Shown: positions 1-11,949 of the stretch, one piece after another
Layout: each line of letters opens with the position of its first letter
How positions within the stretch are numbered: position 1 is the first letter of the stretch
Notes under the pieces: model-generated
The model's database searches: none
Told to the model about the DNA's origin: nothing
The model's input: only the letters and a program-made list of their open reading frames with translations
Position numbers and translations under genes: made by a program
Assembly (NCBI GenBank): GCA_003993805.1
Contig: RSEF01000001.1
Span: forward strand, 183,797,680 to 183,861,679
Origin: Himantopus leucocephalus
Lineage: Eukaryota; Chordata; Aves; Charadriiformes; Recurvirostridae
Length of the DNA stretch: 64,000 nucleotides
Direction of reading: 5' to 3'

Positions 1-2090
1 AAGGAATAATTTAAACATTACAAATCAGTGAGCAGATCAGTATGAAACAGTCTACAAAGTGCAAGAACATATGCTGGAGACTCCAACCGATTCTCTGAAT
101 GATTCCCAATCAGAGTCAGTACAATTTGCCAGAGAAGACGTAACACTGGAGGCCCGACTACAGAGAATTTGACTTCAGTTGTAAGAAAAATTATCAAATT
201 GGTTCCATTTTCAATCATTTCCCATGTCTTTCTCAAAATCCTTTACAGACTGTCATTGCTATTTGGGTAATGCGATAGTAGTTCAAGGTGGGAGTCATTT
301 AACTTCTCCAAGACATTTAACTTACACCTAAAGTTTTTTGACTATTAATGCATTTATATCATTAAGATACTGAAAGAGGACTTTAGGCAGTAAAACCTCA
401 ACCCCTTCTTCCAGGATCAATTTCTGTGTGTGCTAATTATGCAGATTTAGATGCATAAAGATCCTCCTTGTTGTTTTAAATATCCATCTCCCACATGAGC
501 AAGATTGACCTCCTTGACTAAGTGTGTCTTATATCCTTCCAGGCATTACATAATTCATTTATTTCATGGCTACTCCCTGTAATTTCTAGAAAGCTCTTAA
601 ATTTAAATTGACTACAGATAGTAACTGCCTTTCTCAAGCAGTTCAGGTCTGAAAGGTGATGAACAAGCATGTGAGCCATACAGGGCTGCAGTTTCCATTC
701 CATGCCAAAGAACCTGTGTCTGCCATAAAAATACCTGTATCAAGGCCAGTATTGGAATGTGGTGCTCACTGTTTTGCTTGCATAACTATCACACTAGCCT
801 ATATGGTATTGTGGCAAATAAAGAGTGATCTCTCACCTTCAGCATAGGATCTGGACCAGCAGTAGTGGTTGTAGGCTTGTTGGCTGCCATGGCTTTTTTC
901 TGGAAAATAATAGGTTATGCTTTCATTTTCAACAAGCTTTTATTGGAGATATTCTTCTTTATGGGCTACCATCAGTTCTGGGATTACATAATTCATGTTT
1001 GCTATGTGGTTATCACAAGAAGCTCGTGTGTATATGTGTAGGGGAGAAGAAAATATCACACATATAGAAGTGCAATGTTTAGGCTGGAGTTTGCCCAGCC
1101 TTTCATTCTTCAGTCACCAGTCTAAAATGTTTTTGCTGGGAAATATAAAGTTTTTGATTAAAAGTTGTATCACAAATAGAAGACAGCTGTATATTTTGAA
1201 GTAATAATAATTTGTCCAGTTATCTTAGAAAGCCTGAGTGTGTCAGTCTTAAATACAGTTGTGATTTATCCCATTTAAATGTAACTATGAAACTAAGAGT
1301 CTAGTCTAAACTAACCAGCTAAGATCATTGATGGAAGGAGATAGGCCCTTTAAGGAGGTCTCCAATGAAAATGTCTAAATATGGACAGAAGCTAATACCT
1401 TCCTACTTCCCCCCAACAGCTTGCTATCTGGTAAGGCTGTTTGTTAATTTAGCTAGAGTGGAGCTCCCAACAGGAGACATTCATGGCATCTTCCTCTCCT
1501 CAGTAGCTATATAGGGAATGACGAGCTTAAGAATGACTGGTTTACCAGGCTTCAGCGTTGGAGCAATACCATCAGAGCCACAGTATAATTCAATCCCAGT
1601 AGGTAAAGTTAGGACTGGGAATTGGGAGAACTGAAACATCATTTTCAGTATCTTATGTATACATATGTTATGTATTTGACCTAGAACAAATTATTTAGAG
1701 TTATCTTTCTGTTTTCTGACATCCCACTACAAAAGAACAAGTCTTGTGTAAGGCCACTGGTCACAACTACTCTAAGGACTGTTTTGCCATCCCTGCTTCA
1801 CAAGTTTTTCCTGTACTTTTGCTATATTAATTTGGTTGCAGCTTTCTACATTGAATCCTATTATTTTGTTTTAATTTTTTCAATATTAGTTGTCAGTAGG
1901 AAGCATGCAATAACTAGTGAAAGAAACAAAGGATTTAAAATAGATACATTAAATTTAAGAAAGATGAGACCATTATATTGTATTAAATACTATCATCCAA
2001 TTAATTAATTTTGCCTGGTTATTCTTATGCTGAAGGCAGTAACTTTTTTTTACTGAAGTTCATACTCAATAAGAACATCACAGTAGGACA
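1..2090. other. Unannotated AT-rich sequence
   Basis: Nothing recognisable was found on either strand. Open frames reach at most about 80 codons and show no motif or family resemblance I can name. There is no CR1 tip, long tandem array or RNA gene. It may be intergenic or intronic; the window edge cuts off any upstream context. Confidence 0.6.
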
Positions 2091-2099
2091 ACACCACCG

Positions 2100-2490
2100 C
2101 AGCAGGACTCATTGTGAGGATGCTGCATGGGCTGGGCACTGCCTTGGGTCTGGGAGCTGGGGGAATCCCCAGTGTCTGCCAGCCAGGGCCCATCCCATTC
2201 CCCAGGCAGGAGCAGGGCAGCTGGGAGGCACTGGGGAAGCCCCAGCCCTGGGCATTGGGGACCTCACTGGGGACTGGCCAAGGCAAGGCCAGGACATGGG
2301 CCCACAGGTGGGACCAGCTTGGTGTGGCCCATGTACGGGCAGGGCAGTGCTGTGGGGAGATGGAGACCAGCCATGTAGCTGGGGCAGGGGCTGGTGGATC
2401 CAGGGGGTTGGTATGGGGTTTTGGGCTATGGGAAGTGTAGGGGGAGTCCCAGGGAGTCTGGGCAGGGACAGTCAGGATGGCTAGTGTCCT
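2100..2490. other. GC-rich, CpG-poor island with G-quadruplex motif
   Basis: About 390 bp of conspicuously GC-rich sequence (roughly 60-65% by eye) sits abruptly in AT-rich DNA. The plus strand is strongly G-rich, with many GGG and GGGG runs, yet CpG is almost absent (one clear CG, near 2337), so it is not a classical CpG island. Five G-runs at 2403-2407, 2415-2418, 2423-2425, 2430-2432 and 2440-2444 have loops of 7, 4, 4 and 7, which meets the usual G-quadruplex rule. At 2157-2172 a 6-bp-arm inverted repeat (CTGGGG/CCCCAG) encloses GGGAATCCCC, a match to the NF-kB consensus. Open frames of 157 codons (plus) and 173 codons (minus) cross it, but both run into the AT-rich flanks and look like by-products of stop-codon scarcity in GC-rich DNA. 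It could be a decayed minisatellite, an inserted repeat or a regulatory segment. Confidence 0.6.
2403..2444 (+). promoter_or_regulatory. Predicted G-quadruplex motif
   Basis: Five runs of at least three G are separated by loops of no more than 7 nt on the plus strand. This fits the standard G3+N1-7 pattern with one spare run. The sequence can fold this way in principle; any function is inference. Confidence 0.6.
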
Positions 2491-2680
2491 CAGGGCCCTA
2501 ACAGTGATATTCATTCTGTAGACACCTAACTTTTTGTCTACATGTAAGGCTCTACACACATGACCATACATCTGAAAGCTTCCTGTATAGTGTCTGACTA
2601 TCTGGTTAAAACTGCCAACAGCAGTTATTTAGTTTAATCTAAAGCAAAAGAATGGCATAAAGGCTTAAGTGAAAGAATTA

Positions 2681-2960
2681 CGTAGGTATTCATGCCATTT
2701 GAAATGCTCTGGGACACTGTTTCTGGTCCAGCACTGCTGTTCCGGGATGGGAATGGTCTCCTCCAAGTCCTTGTGTCACATCTTCCCTACGCATTTGGAT
2801 CTCTTGAACCGTTGGCTAAATGTCCCTTGACTACATGTAACCATGTAGCTTATGTGTCAGCGCCTGGGCATCAATTCAATTGCTTAAACATAGGTGTTTA
2901 GTGCCATTTGAAATGATCTATGGTATCTGAGACTTCCATATGTGTTTGGTGGCTATAACA
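2681..2960. repeat. Degenerate repeat with duplicated 14-bp core
   Basis: The 14-mer TGCCATTTGAAATG occurs at 2693-2706 and again at 2902-2915. Each copy is preceded by a TAGGTrTTyA-like segment and followed by a TCTrkGG-like one, so the similarity covers about 33 bp. Weaker relatives lie at 6329-6350 and 6764-6794. This suggests old copies or internal repeats of one dispersed element. I cannot name the family; an avian LTR or ERV remnant is possible. Confidence 0.4.
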
Positions 2961-4846
2961 CAAAGAGACCAACACCCTTCTGCAGTGGAACCAAAAGCCA
3001 AACAATTAGTACCGTTGTATTTCAAATGGTCCCTTTCTTCAGCTGCTACTGAAGCCTTAATGAAGTTATAGATAATGTTGTAATTATACCCATTAAAATA
3101 TTTTCCTTATTTGACTCAGGGCAGCATTACTGAGCTGTTAAAATTCCCAGATCTTTTGCTGTAATTGCCATATAACCTGTTTTTTCCTAGTCTGTATTTG
3201 TGGAGATGATTATTTCTACCTAGTTGTACAACTTTGGACACAGTCTTAAAAGACATCGTCTCACTTTATCACACTGCTTTTGCAATTTGTTAGGGTCATT
3301 TTCACTTCTAATCTTGTCTTCCTATTGTATTGTCCAAATCATTATTAAAAAGTAGCATTGAATGCTGAGTAGAGCCCTGCAAAACCTGATACAATACATC
3401 CTAGCTATTTGACTAAGCTCATTAGTAATAACACATACAAAGCCTTTGTAAAATCAAGATATGGGAAATCTACAGCCTCTCCTCTATCTACAAGGTTTGC
3501 TACCTTGTCACAGAAAAAAAAAAAATTTGTTCGACAAGAGTTGTCCTTAACATGTTGCTGTTATTTACCTACTTGTTATCTTCTGTGTAGTTACAAGAAT
3601 TTTATTTGATTATTTGTTCCAGTACTATTCTGAAAAATAAAGTTGACTAGCTGGTCAATATTTATTCCCTTCTGAGCTGTTTCCCCACTCTTTTCCATTT
3701 CAAAGATAGGCACCTTGTTCTTTTGTTTTGTTTTGTGTTCTTAGTCTTTAGGACCTCATCCATCTTTCATGAGTTCTCAAAGATAAATGCTAACAACATA
3801 TCTCTAAAGCAGACATTCAGCAAATGCTCTTAAGTGTTATGATTCATGGTGTTGCAGTGCCTAAGACTTAGAAAACTTGTTCCAAGGATGAGATTCAAAG
3901 TAATGAGATAACTGTCTAAAGGGTGATATTTGTAGAAGAGCAGAAATGGAATTCACAGCAGTTAGCACCCTCAGTGTTGGGTATGTGTATGTATATCATA
4001 CAAAGAAATGAGTTTATTTAAGATCTCTGTTATTACAAGATTCCCAGCCTCACTATTGAAGAACACAGGTTAATCTGGATTCAAGAACTGAAATGCCCTC
4101 TAAAGGTCTAAACATGAAGAATAATAAGAATAAACCCTCTTTCCTTTCCCAGGCAAGTGAGCTAATGCCTAAATTATTAAACAAAGAAAGTACTAGTAGC
4201 TTTAGGCAATAGAATAAGCACAGTCTAAACATGACTTGAAACTTCTGCATTTCTGAGAACTTAAAAAAAGGGATACTTTGTTCCTGAATTTTTAAGTTTT
4301 CTTCAATATCACTTCTCAGTTTATTTTCTTGTTCTTACCTGACTCCTTACATCTTTAGAACTGGTATGAGTTCTTTTGGTTATCTGGCTATCACTGGCAA
4401 TTTGAATGAAAAGGTTCAGTCTTGGTATTTGCTGAGGAATTTCTCTGAAAAAATGATGCAACAATTCTTTTCCTCTTTCTTCCTATATAGTTAAATAGGG
4501 TTTTGTTAGTAACAGTGCTGATCGTATATTATTTTATGCATTAGCCTTTTGATTTTCAACCTACAGGTTTGTCCTACTGTTTTATATTTGTCCTCTGTCA
4601 TCTGACCTAGTTGCCATTTTTGGTGTATCTCTTTAAGATCAGGTTGGTAAAGGACTCCTGATTATGAGAAATGATCTCCTTTATTTACTGTCCATCTCCC
4701 ACACACATCTGAATTTCCATTTTGAAATTACCTGGCTTTAGGATCCAGCTATTACATAAAATACAAAAGAAATATTATAAAACATAACAACATCTGCAGT
4801 AATAAATATTTTTAAGCTATAGTACTCTATCCAGTGTATGTGCCAG
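2961..4846. other. Unannotated sequence
   Basis: AT-rich DNA with no recognisable gene or repeat. It contains a short A-run near 3512 and pyrimidine-rich patches. No open frame has recognisable protein identity. Confidence 0.55.
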
Positions 4847-5420
4847 TATCGTGGTTTAGGCAGAATCGGTTAATGGGGATGTCGGGCACCCCAGACGAGA
4901 TCGACAGATGCTCCCCCTACCCCTCTTCTCAGAGAGAGGCAGAGGAGGGAAAAAGAGACTTATGAGTTTAGAAGGAACTAAACTAATTAATGAAATATTA
5001 ATAAAATAAAAGGAAAAAATGAAATATATACGAAATGGTATCAAGTTCCCAGGATGACAATCAAGTCACTGGCTGGTACTGGGGACGTCCTAGGTTGGAC
5101 TTGGTGACGGATGGCAACTGGATTCCAGATCTGCATTCAGGATTGGGATCAAAGGCAGACGAACAGACAGAGTCCTCCTCAGACGTCGACCATTGAAGAA
5201 AGAGGGCTGACCCTTTGTTCCCTCAGCTTTTTTAATGAGCATGAGGCAGATGGGATGGAATACCCTGTTGGGTATCCACAATCCTCAAATCAGGACAGCT
5301 AGGTGTGGAGAAAGGCCGTAGTGAATAGCTGAGAAAATATTAAATGCTTTAAGGAAAAATACAAAAATCAATAAAATTATAGTGATATAGCACTATAGTA
5401 GTGAGTCAGGTCAAATATTT
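4847..5420. mobile_element. Degraded ERVL-type solo LTR-like block
   Basis: The block opens at 4847 with TATCGTGGTTTAGG, close to the TGTCGTGGTTTAA start of a common avian ERVL-type LTR group. The order of landmarks also agrees with that group: a pyrimidine-rich CCCCCTACCCC stretch, a purine segment, an A/T-rich tract of AATAAAATAAAA type, a GGACGTCCTAGGTTGG region, then a GATGGAATACCCTGTTGGG segment followed by CAGGACAGCTAGG. The right edge is unclear; a 7-bp-arm inverted repeat (TATAGTG/CACTATA) lies at 5378-5397. No internal viral genes and no second LTR are seen, so this would be a solo, decayed LTR. Family memory and landmark order support the call. Target-site duplications could not be established and orientation is left open. 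Confidence 0.5.
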
Positions 5421-6320
5421 CATATCAGTTCCCTGTACTGAGATAAACTTATTTTTGAAACTGTTTATACGTCTTAGACTGAACGCTTATCAGCCATTAC
5501 AGTGGTTATATAGGTAGCTATCTTTATGCTGGAACAGCTATTTGTGTCTGTTCCTGTGCTTAATTCCTGTTATTTAACACTTACAACCTATGACTTCAGC
5601 TCATAGCTCTCTTTTAGCTCTTCCCTTTAACTCCTGATCAGATTTTAGTTCTCTGTTCTTGATATTGGCTCCTGACCTTGGACTTACCTTTTCATACATC
5701 TCCAGAGTCTGTGTTCTTCCCTGAGTCCTTTCCTCTGTTTCTCAATATTATGCTGGACTTCTTATAGCTCCAGAGCTACTAAATATCTATACAATTTTGT
5801 GAGAGCTATGAAGGTTACTAAATCCTATTTTTTTTGTTAATAGCCATATCAAAAAATGTTTACTTACACAATCTTAATTATTGGGTTTTTATGCCCATGT
5901 TCTGGTGTCATTGAACAGCAATAACCACTAGATTCTCTTGTACTATTTTTGTGTGCCACTTTTCACAATATAGCACTAAAATTCCTTACATCATGACTTT
6001 CATGAAATGTCTTCCATATACTTCTATTATTTTTTAGTACTTTATTTTCTGTTCAACACTACAGAAAACATCTATAAGTTCATTAAATCTTTATCTATGA
6101 AAAGCAAAAATGTGTAACAGGAATAACTCTTCTCTGTGCATACGGTGTAAACAATTTGTTTTAATTCTAGTCAATGACTAGCAGTGAGATTCATTTTTGT
6201 GTTAAGGTTTCATTTCTGTATTGCAGGCAGCAGAATTTCAGTGCAGCTTACATGTGGCAGTGATCATAACTTATAAAGTTCCTGTTATACCCACTGGATA
6301 TTTAAAGTTTGATTCATCCT
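5421..6320. other. Unannotated sequence, CT-rich in part
   Basis: Around 5570-5790 there are repeated TCCTGA and CTCCTG-type words on a pyrimidine-rich background; a similar texture recurs near 25610-25735. This could be an old repeat, but I cannot support a name. Nothing else is visible. Confidence 0.4.
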
Positions 6321-6970
6321 AACAACATGTATCTGGTGCCATATGAGATAGTCCAATGCATCCGTGGCATCCATATGTGATTGACAGAAGTTGCATAGGA
6401 CCTATGGGAGATTTGCGTCACACTGGATAGGAAGCTGAAAACCCAATGGGGTGTGTCTAGACATGGCAGTTATCTGACTGAAGCAAATCCTTAGTTCACA
6501 TGAGAATGTCGATCTTTAGACTCCTAAATGTAGGCATCTACACCCTGATCGTACCAAGATCTGGGTAGAGGTGTATGTGTTCCTTCTAATCCTCAGGTAA
6601 TACTACCTTCCTCTGATAAATCCTACATGACAGAAATACAGAACCTCAGAAACTCTGTAATATCTGCTGATGCTTCTTCTTTAATGCTTCCGCCACCTTG
6701 GGCCAGATTAGAAGCCCTTTGATTAATATAAAGACTCACAAAACACCTTTCAATTGCCCAAACCTAAGTATCTAGTGTCCTTTATGCTCTGGGATAATTT
6801 ACCTAGCCTCTGGTGGTGTTCCAGGATATTCTGGGTTTCCTATAAGGCCTACATCATATGTGCTGGCCTAGTATTTTGGAAACTCTAGGCCACATCAAAT
6901 AAAAGTAGGTGCCTATGTTTAGACAACTGGACTGAACCTTAGTGAGACTCAGTCACTTAGCAACCCCCAA
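6321..6970. repeat. Further copies of the unnamed degenerate repeat
   Basis: Segments at 6329-6350 (TATCTGGTGCCATATGAGAT) and 6764-6794 (AAGTATCTAGTGTCC followed by TCTGGGATA) resemble the core at 2693 and 2902. Related TAGGCATCTA and TAGGTGCCTA words occur at about 6531 and 6906. The stretch is also somewhat less AT-rich than its surroundings. I read it as a decayed, internally repetitive interspersed element, possibly the same family as at 2.7-2.9 kb. Confidence 0.35.
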
Positions 6971-7844
6971 ATTCAGAACAAGTGTTCAGAAGTCTTATTT
7001 GTATTTACAAGCAGCAGCTGCAAATGCAACTTGGGAACTGTAAGTTAAAATGGCATAGTGAGAAGGGAATTGAGTTAAACCTCTCAAAGTACATGGAATA
7101 AAGAAATCTGACTGTTATCCCAGATCATATCAGTGCACCAATAAACTTAGTGGTTTTCAATATCTGAGACTTTGAAGACAGCTGAAAATATTCCTGTCAC
7201 CCATGCAGCTGGTGCACTATAGTTGCGCTGCACTATGTGGAAAAAGAAAAGAACATCTTCCCTGGTCATCTCAATGAGTTGTTTAGCTTTTGAGAGGTGT
7301 GGAAACATCCCTTGTTTTTTAACTTGGTTCATTACATTTTTGGTTCATGTCAGTTATAAAATCATTCACTGGTTTTTTTGGAGACTGGGATTCTCTACTC
7401 AGTTTTATTACTTTCGTTAACAGTTTTAAGTAGCTCTTATGAAACGCTTCACAAAAGAAATGATTGGGTTTTTTCATCTCTGGTTTACAGGTAAAGAAAG
7501 TAAAATGTAGATGTTTTCCAAACTCAGGCAACAAACAATGGACTTCTAGAAATAAAATTTAGGTATTCGGAACATTTGCCCAACATAAATTCTTACTTTT
7601 TCTATAATATTCCTATAATGCTTCCAAATTTATCTACCAAAATTTCTCTGTTAAAAGGCAGAAAAATGGAAGGAATTAAGAGCTCCTAATATTTATTTTA
7701 AAATCTTAAATCTCAGAATTTAAATTTTAAAATTCTCTCATTTTTCCTATGAAATTACAACATTACATTTTGGTTTAATCTTACTGGCATTTAATTTAGT
7801 GGCAGTATCATAAGCCATCATGAATGTTTTTTCCAAAACGATAT
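6971..7844. other. Unannotated sequence
   Basis: AT-rich flank of the downstream CR1 copy. A small inverted repeat (AGAATTT/AAATTCT, 7715-7736) is present. No gene is seen. Confidence 0.55.
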
Positions 7845-7892
7845 GAATCACAGAATCACAGAATGGTAGGGGTTGGAAGGTACCTTCGGACA

Positions 7893-8123
7893 TCATCGAG
7901 TCCAAGCCCCCTGCCAAAACAACTTCACCTGCAGCAGGTTGGACAGGAATGCAACCAGGCTGGTTTTGAATATCTCGAGAGAAGGAGACTCCACAACCTC
8001 TCTGGTCAGTCTCTTCCAGTTCTCTGTCACCCTCAAAGTAAAGAAATGTTTCCTCATGTTGAGATGGAATTTCCTCTGTTCCAATTTGTGCCCGTTGCCC
8101 CTTGTCCTATCGCTGGGCACCAC
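7893..8123 (-). pseudogene. CR1 ORF2 C-terminal tail fragment
   Basis: The minus-strand frame reads [20 protein letters not shown], then [20 protein letters not shown] and [13 protein letters not shown]. This is the conserved C-terminal tail of avian CR1 ORF2, downstream of the RT domain. It begins after a frame break relative to the fragment at 8350-8646 and has no start codon context of its own. It is not a functional gene. Confidence 0.9.
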
Positions 8124-8349
8124 ATAAAAGAGTCTGTCCCCATTGTCCTGACACCCGCCCTTTAGATATTTATCAGCATTGATGAGATCCCCTCTCAGTC
8201 TTCTCTTCTCCAGGCTAAACAGACCCAGTCCCTTGATCAGCTTTGTAGCCCTCTACTTGACTCTCTCCAGTAGTTCCTTGTCCTTCTTGAACTGGGGAGC
8301 CCAGAAATGAAGACAGTACTCCAGATGTGGCCTCATCTGCCATATGTGC

Positions 8350-8646
8350 CTACATGGCAGAGTAGAGGGGGAGGATGAACTCCCTCAACCTACTGACCAC
8401 AATCTTTTTAATGCACCCCAGGAAACCATTGGCCTTCTTGGCCACAAGGGCACATTGCTGGCTCATGGTCAACTTGTTGTCCACCAGGACTCCCAGGTCC
8501 CTCTCTGCAGAGCTGCTTTCCAGCAGGTCAGCCCCTACCCTGTATTGCTGCATGGTGTTATTCCTTCCTAGGTGCAGGACCCTACACTTGCCCTTGTTGA
8601 CCTTCATTAGGTTCCTCTCTGCCCAACACTCTAGCTTGTCCAGTGA
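8350..8646 (-). pseudogene. CR1 ORF2 RT C-terminal fragment
   Basis: The minus-strand frame reads [20 protein letters not shown], then [19 protein letters not shown] and [17 protein letters not shown]. This is the thumb-proximal end of the CR1 RT. The catalytic FADD box lies further upstream in the full protein and is missing here because of the 5' truncation. The open frame continues to 8736, but the residues beyond about 8646 are unrelated flanking sequence. Confidence 0.92.
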
Positions 8647-11600
8647 AAGTGATGAAACCCTAATTACACAAGAAAGACACAAAAAACAGTGTCTAATTCT
8701 GTATTGGAATAGATTAACATGGATATGGAAATGCATCTGCTAAAATCCCTGTCCCAGTTGGCAATATAACTAAGATTCTGTGTTTTAATGATTGGTTTAA
8801 CACTTATATATTCTGTCTGTGTAGTAACTTTATCCTGGCTTATAACAATGGTCTGGTGGTACTACCCCATTTTCTGTGTTAAAAAGCAGACTGTATTTTG
8901 ACCTCTAGCAGACAGTAAGAGAGCAAATTGACTGTTTTCTCTACTGGAGAAGTTTGGGGTCACTTGGAGAGAAGTGATTCAGACTCAGGTGTTATTAGAA
9001 AATGTAAGTTTATTGTCTACAATTCTTCTGTGAAATACTTCTTCAAATATCGAAATAATCTTAGCTTTATTTTCCGTCTTCTAGCCATCATTTAGATTCA
9101 TAAATTGAAATTTCCAAAGGTTAAATTAATCTAATACTGTTACCACTAGGATTAGAGGTTATTTTGATTGAGAGGAACAGAAGACAGGGAGGAAGTTTTA
9201 GAGATCTGTTCCAGTTCAGAATAAACTGTAAAAAGAACTGTTGCTCACAGCTACTTTTTGATGTAGCTGCTTTTGTGCAAACAGAGGAATAAATATTTAT
9301 GGCCAGCATCATGGCTTAATATATTTTGAAGGACTTGAGAAAAAAGTCTCATTTGAAGACAAGAGGAGGAACAAAAGATATAACATATTGAATAGAAATA
9401 AAGAAGCAAACATCCTAAAACTTTCAAACACAGATTAAAAGAAAGCTAAAGACTTGCAAGCATGGATGAGTAACTATTGTATTTCTGTATATTAAATAAT
9501 TAACTGGAAAAAAAAATTGTCCTGGAGACATTCGATTTTCCTTTCATTTCTTTCATTATTATGAAGGTTGATATTTCGTGATCAAATTTTATGCAACTCA
9601 GTATATGTTCATAGCAATGCACATATAGTTTTCCTTGCATTCTTAAACTCGTTCCATTCTTAATATTCTGGATACACTGGCTTTTGTAATTTCTAAAAGG
9701 TTAACTTTTTCAGTATCTCAAAATTGCTTACAGTAACTAGTGCTGTGTCTGGCAATGCACTTAATATTCATTTGTTGAATGCAAAATCAACTATTCATAT
9801 GACCTTCAGAGTTTAGTCAGTTTTCAACTTAGTGGTTGACAGTAAGAAGGACTTCCATCTGAAAAAAGAGCCTTTAGATAACTTAGTGTTGGGTAAATGG
9901 CAGGTGATTCCTACAGGCCTATCAGAAAATATTCCTGAAAGGCCCTGCATTAAATATGGAGCTATTTAATTAAATATTCTAAAGGCTTTATTGACAAACG
10001 TTCAGACACTTATCAATAAGTCTAAAATCAGTTTTCCATTTAAACTTAGGAGGAGAAGGGGGTTGTTGGAAAAGAAATGAAGGATATGTATTATTAAATC
10101 TATTCTTTCCAAGTTTAAACAGATACAGGAAAGGGGGAAAAAAACCCAAAAGAAATTAAAGCAATATTAATTTAGAAGACATTAAAGTGCTTCAAAATTA
10201 TTTGCATGGTTCACGGACAACAGACCAAGACTTTACTTCTGTATAAGCTTACAGCTTTAGTGTTATTAGTGAAAGTCATTAGTGTTTAATAGCATTGTAC
10301 TACCAGATACAAAATGACTTTAAAGGACTTACATCAGCTTCTAACGTGTCTACAATTCCAGAATTCTCATAACAAATGAAACTGTTAAAGTAAAGCTAAC
10401 ATTTCGACAGCTGAGATAAAACCTTTGGAGCAGACTTAAGATCTTTGTTAAAGTTGAAGATACTTACACAGCTACTCTTTTTGGTGTATATACTCTGTGA
10501 ACAAACAATAGCATTCCAGATCTCTCTTTGCATATAACTGTAAAGAAGAGCTAAAAGAACATTTTGCCAAGTTTTTGAGTTAGAAAAAGATGGTATTTTT
10601 CATCTCTTGCAGTGATAGAAAAATATTTCTCTGTTATAAAAGTGTTTAAGGAACTGAAATAAAATGGAAATGATCCAGAATATTTTGGAATTTAATTCAA
10701 AATTTGATGTTATAATTAAATTTTGAAATTATTTCTATAATAGTTAATGATTTTTTGGTAGTGATTTTAGTGCAGTAGCTTTATACTTTGTTGGGTCATA
10801 GGAACTGAAAACGTCTGCACATGTATAATTTTGTGTTTAGGTGATCAAAGGCTGCTTCCAGTCAGATCACATTGAAACATGGTATTTTATTTTCTAGATC
10901 AAACTACGTCTGTACTTGTAATAAGACTATTTATTTTGGCTTCAAATAAGAATTAAATCAAATGGCAGTTTGTTGAAGTTACCTACAAATTTGGCATTCT
11001 TGCGTTTTGATCATCTATTCAACAATAAACTAAGAGAATACACACATACAAAAACAACAAGCATCCTTCATGAACAGCTTTTCAGTTGATTAGATTAAAA
11101 AAATAGGATCCTTTTTCTAATATTATAGTGGGCAAAGGGGTTTAGAATTCTGGTAGCAGAGCAATCTATAGAGAAAGAATGACATAGAGGATGTGCTAGA
11201 GCATTTACCTATTACTAAAATCATTAATAAAATCGTCTAGGGACCATTCTCTGAACTTGAGACAAACTAGTGCATCACGTCTCTGTGTGTTCAACTAAGG
11301 TCTCTTATTTACCAGTCTGGCAACACAGCTGGGCACAGATATGGACTCTGACTGTTGGGAATAGTCCATGACCTGTGCTGACTTCTGAATTGTCCTCAGC
11401 TGCTCATGTAAAAAGTTATTTGGCTTGATCAAAACTGTGACAGGGATCACTCTAACTACGTTAGTACAGATAATCATGTTCCCATGTTTATCATAATTAA
11501 TATTCCCTGGCACAGTCTGAGTTATAAATGTAAATATAAACAAAAATTGATTGATAAGTTGTTTATCTTCTGCTTTCCTTAAGCATTAACTGGTTTTGCA

Positions 11601-11882
11601 AATTCTGAATTCCTAAGTGTTTCTCCCACCTCAATTGCTCTCTTTATGGTGAATATTAATACATCTTCACAAATGCAAAGATGAAGTTTGGTCCCAAAGT
11701 CACTACTGAAAGTACATTTCTATTTAACTTCTCAGGCATGCAGCATGTAGTATTATGTTTGGGTGCATGACTGTGCCCAAGGCAGAGAGATAAACAGAGA
11801 GGACAGAGAGGATGACACTTACTTGTCATTTGAAACAACCTGGACCTTGGAATGCTCAAATTCACTGCAGGCAGTAGCAACT
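8647..11882. other. Unannotated AT-rich sequence
   Basis: No gene or named repeat is seen. A 10-bp-arm inverted repeat (TTCAAAATTT at 10696-10705, AAATTTTGAA at 10718-10727) could fold but lies in A/T-rich DNA, where such matches are common. An 82-codon minus-strand open frame at 11295-11543 has no recognisable relatives. Confidence 0.5.
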
Positions 11883-11891
11883 GCCGGAAGG

Positions 11892-11949
11892 AGGACCCGG
11901 GGAACTTACAGGCCGGTCAGTCTGACCTCAGTGCCTGGTAAAGTCATGG
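11892..11949 (+). pseudogene. CR1 ORF2 RT N-terminal fragment
   Basis: The plus-strand frame reads TYRPVSLTSVPGKVM, a variant of the YRPVSLTS motif at the start of the RT fingers region of CR1 and related LINEs. It runs directly into the N-gap. The open frame upstream of it (from 11763) is unrelated flanking sequence. Confidence 0.88.

Larger units (their letters stand above)
7845..8646 (-). mobile_element. CR1 LINE, 5'-truncated, minus strand
   Basis: The element's 3' tip is at 7845, where the GAATCACAGAATCACAGAATGG microsatellite-like end is followed by the GGTTGGAAGGTACC block typical of avian CR1 in antisense. Moving into higher coordinates, the sequence encodes, on the minus strand, the C-terminal third of the CR1 ORF2 protein. 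CR1 is a non-LTR retrotransposon moved by an endonuclease/RT protein. Similarity stops at about 8646, so roughly 800 bp of the 3' end is present and the usual 5' truncation has occurred. Frameshifts split the reading frame, so the copy is dead. It looks moderately young because long in-frame stretches remain readable. Confidence 0.93.

Noticed and set aside
2011..2571. Long open frames on both strands over the GC-rich island (157 and 173 codons)
   Set aside because: Overlapping frames on both strands are expected in GC-rich DNA with few stops. The translations are rich in G, W and P without domain structure and run into AT-rich flanks.
8375..8743. 122-codon plus-strand open frame
   Set aside because: It is the antisense shadow of the minus-strand CR1 RT fragment.
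11295..11543. 82-codon minus-strand open frame
   Set aside because: The translation is plausible-looking, but I recognise no family, the local composition is ordinary, and similar lengths occur by chance in this window.
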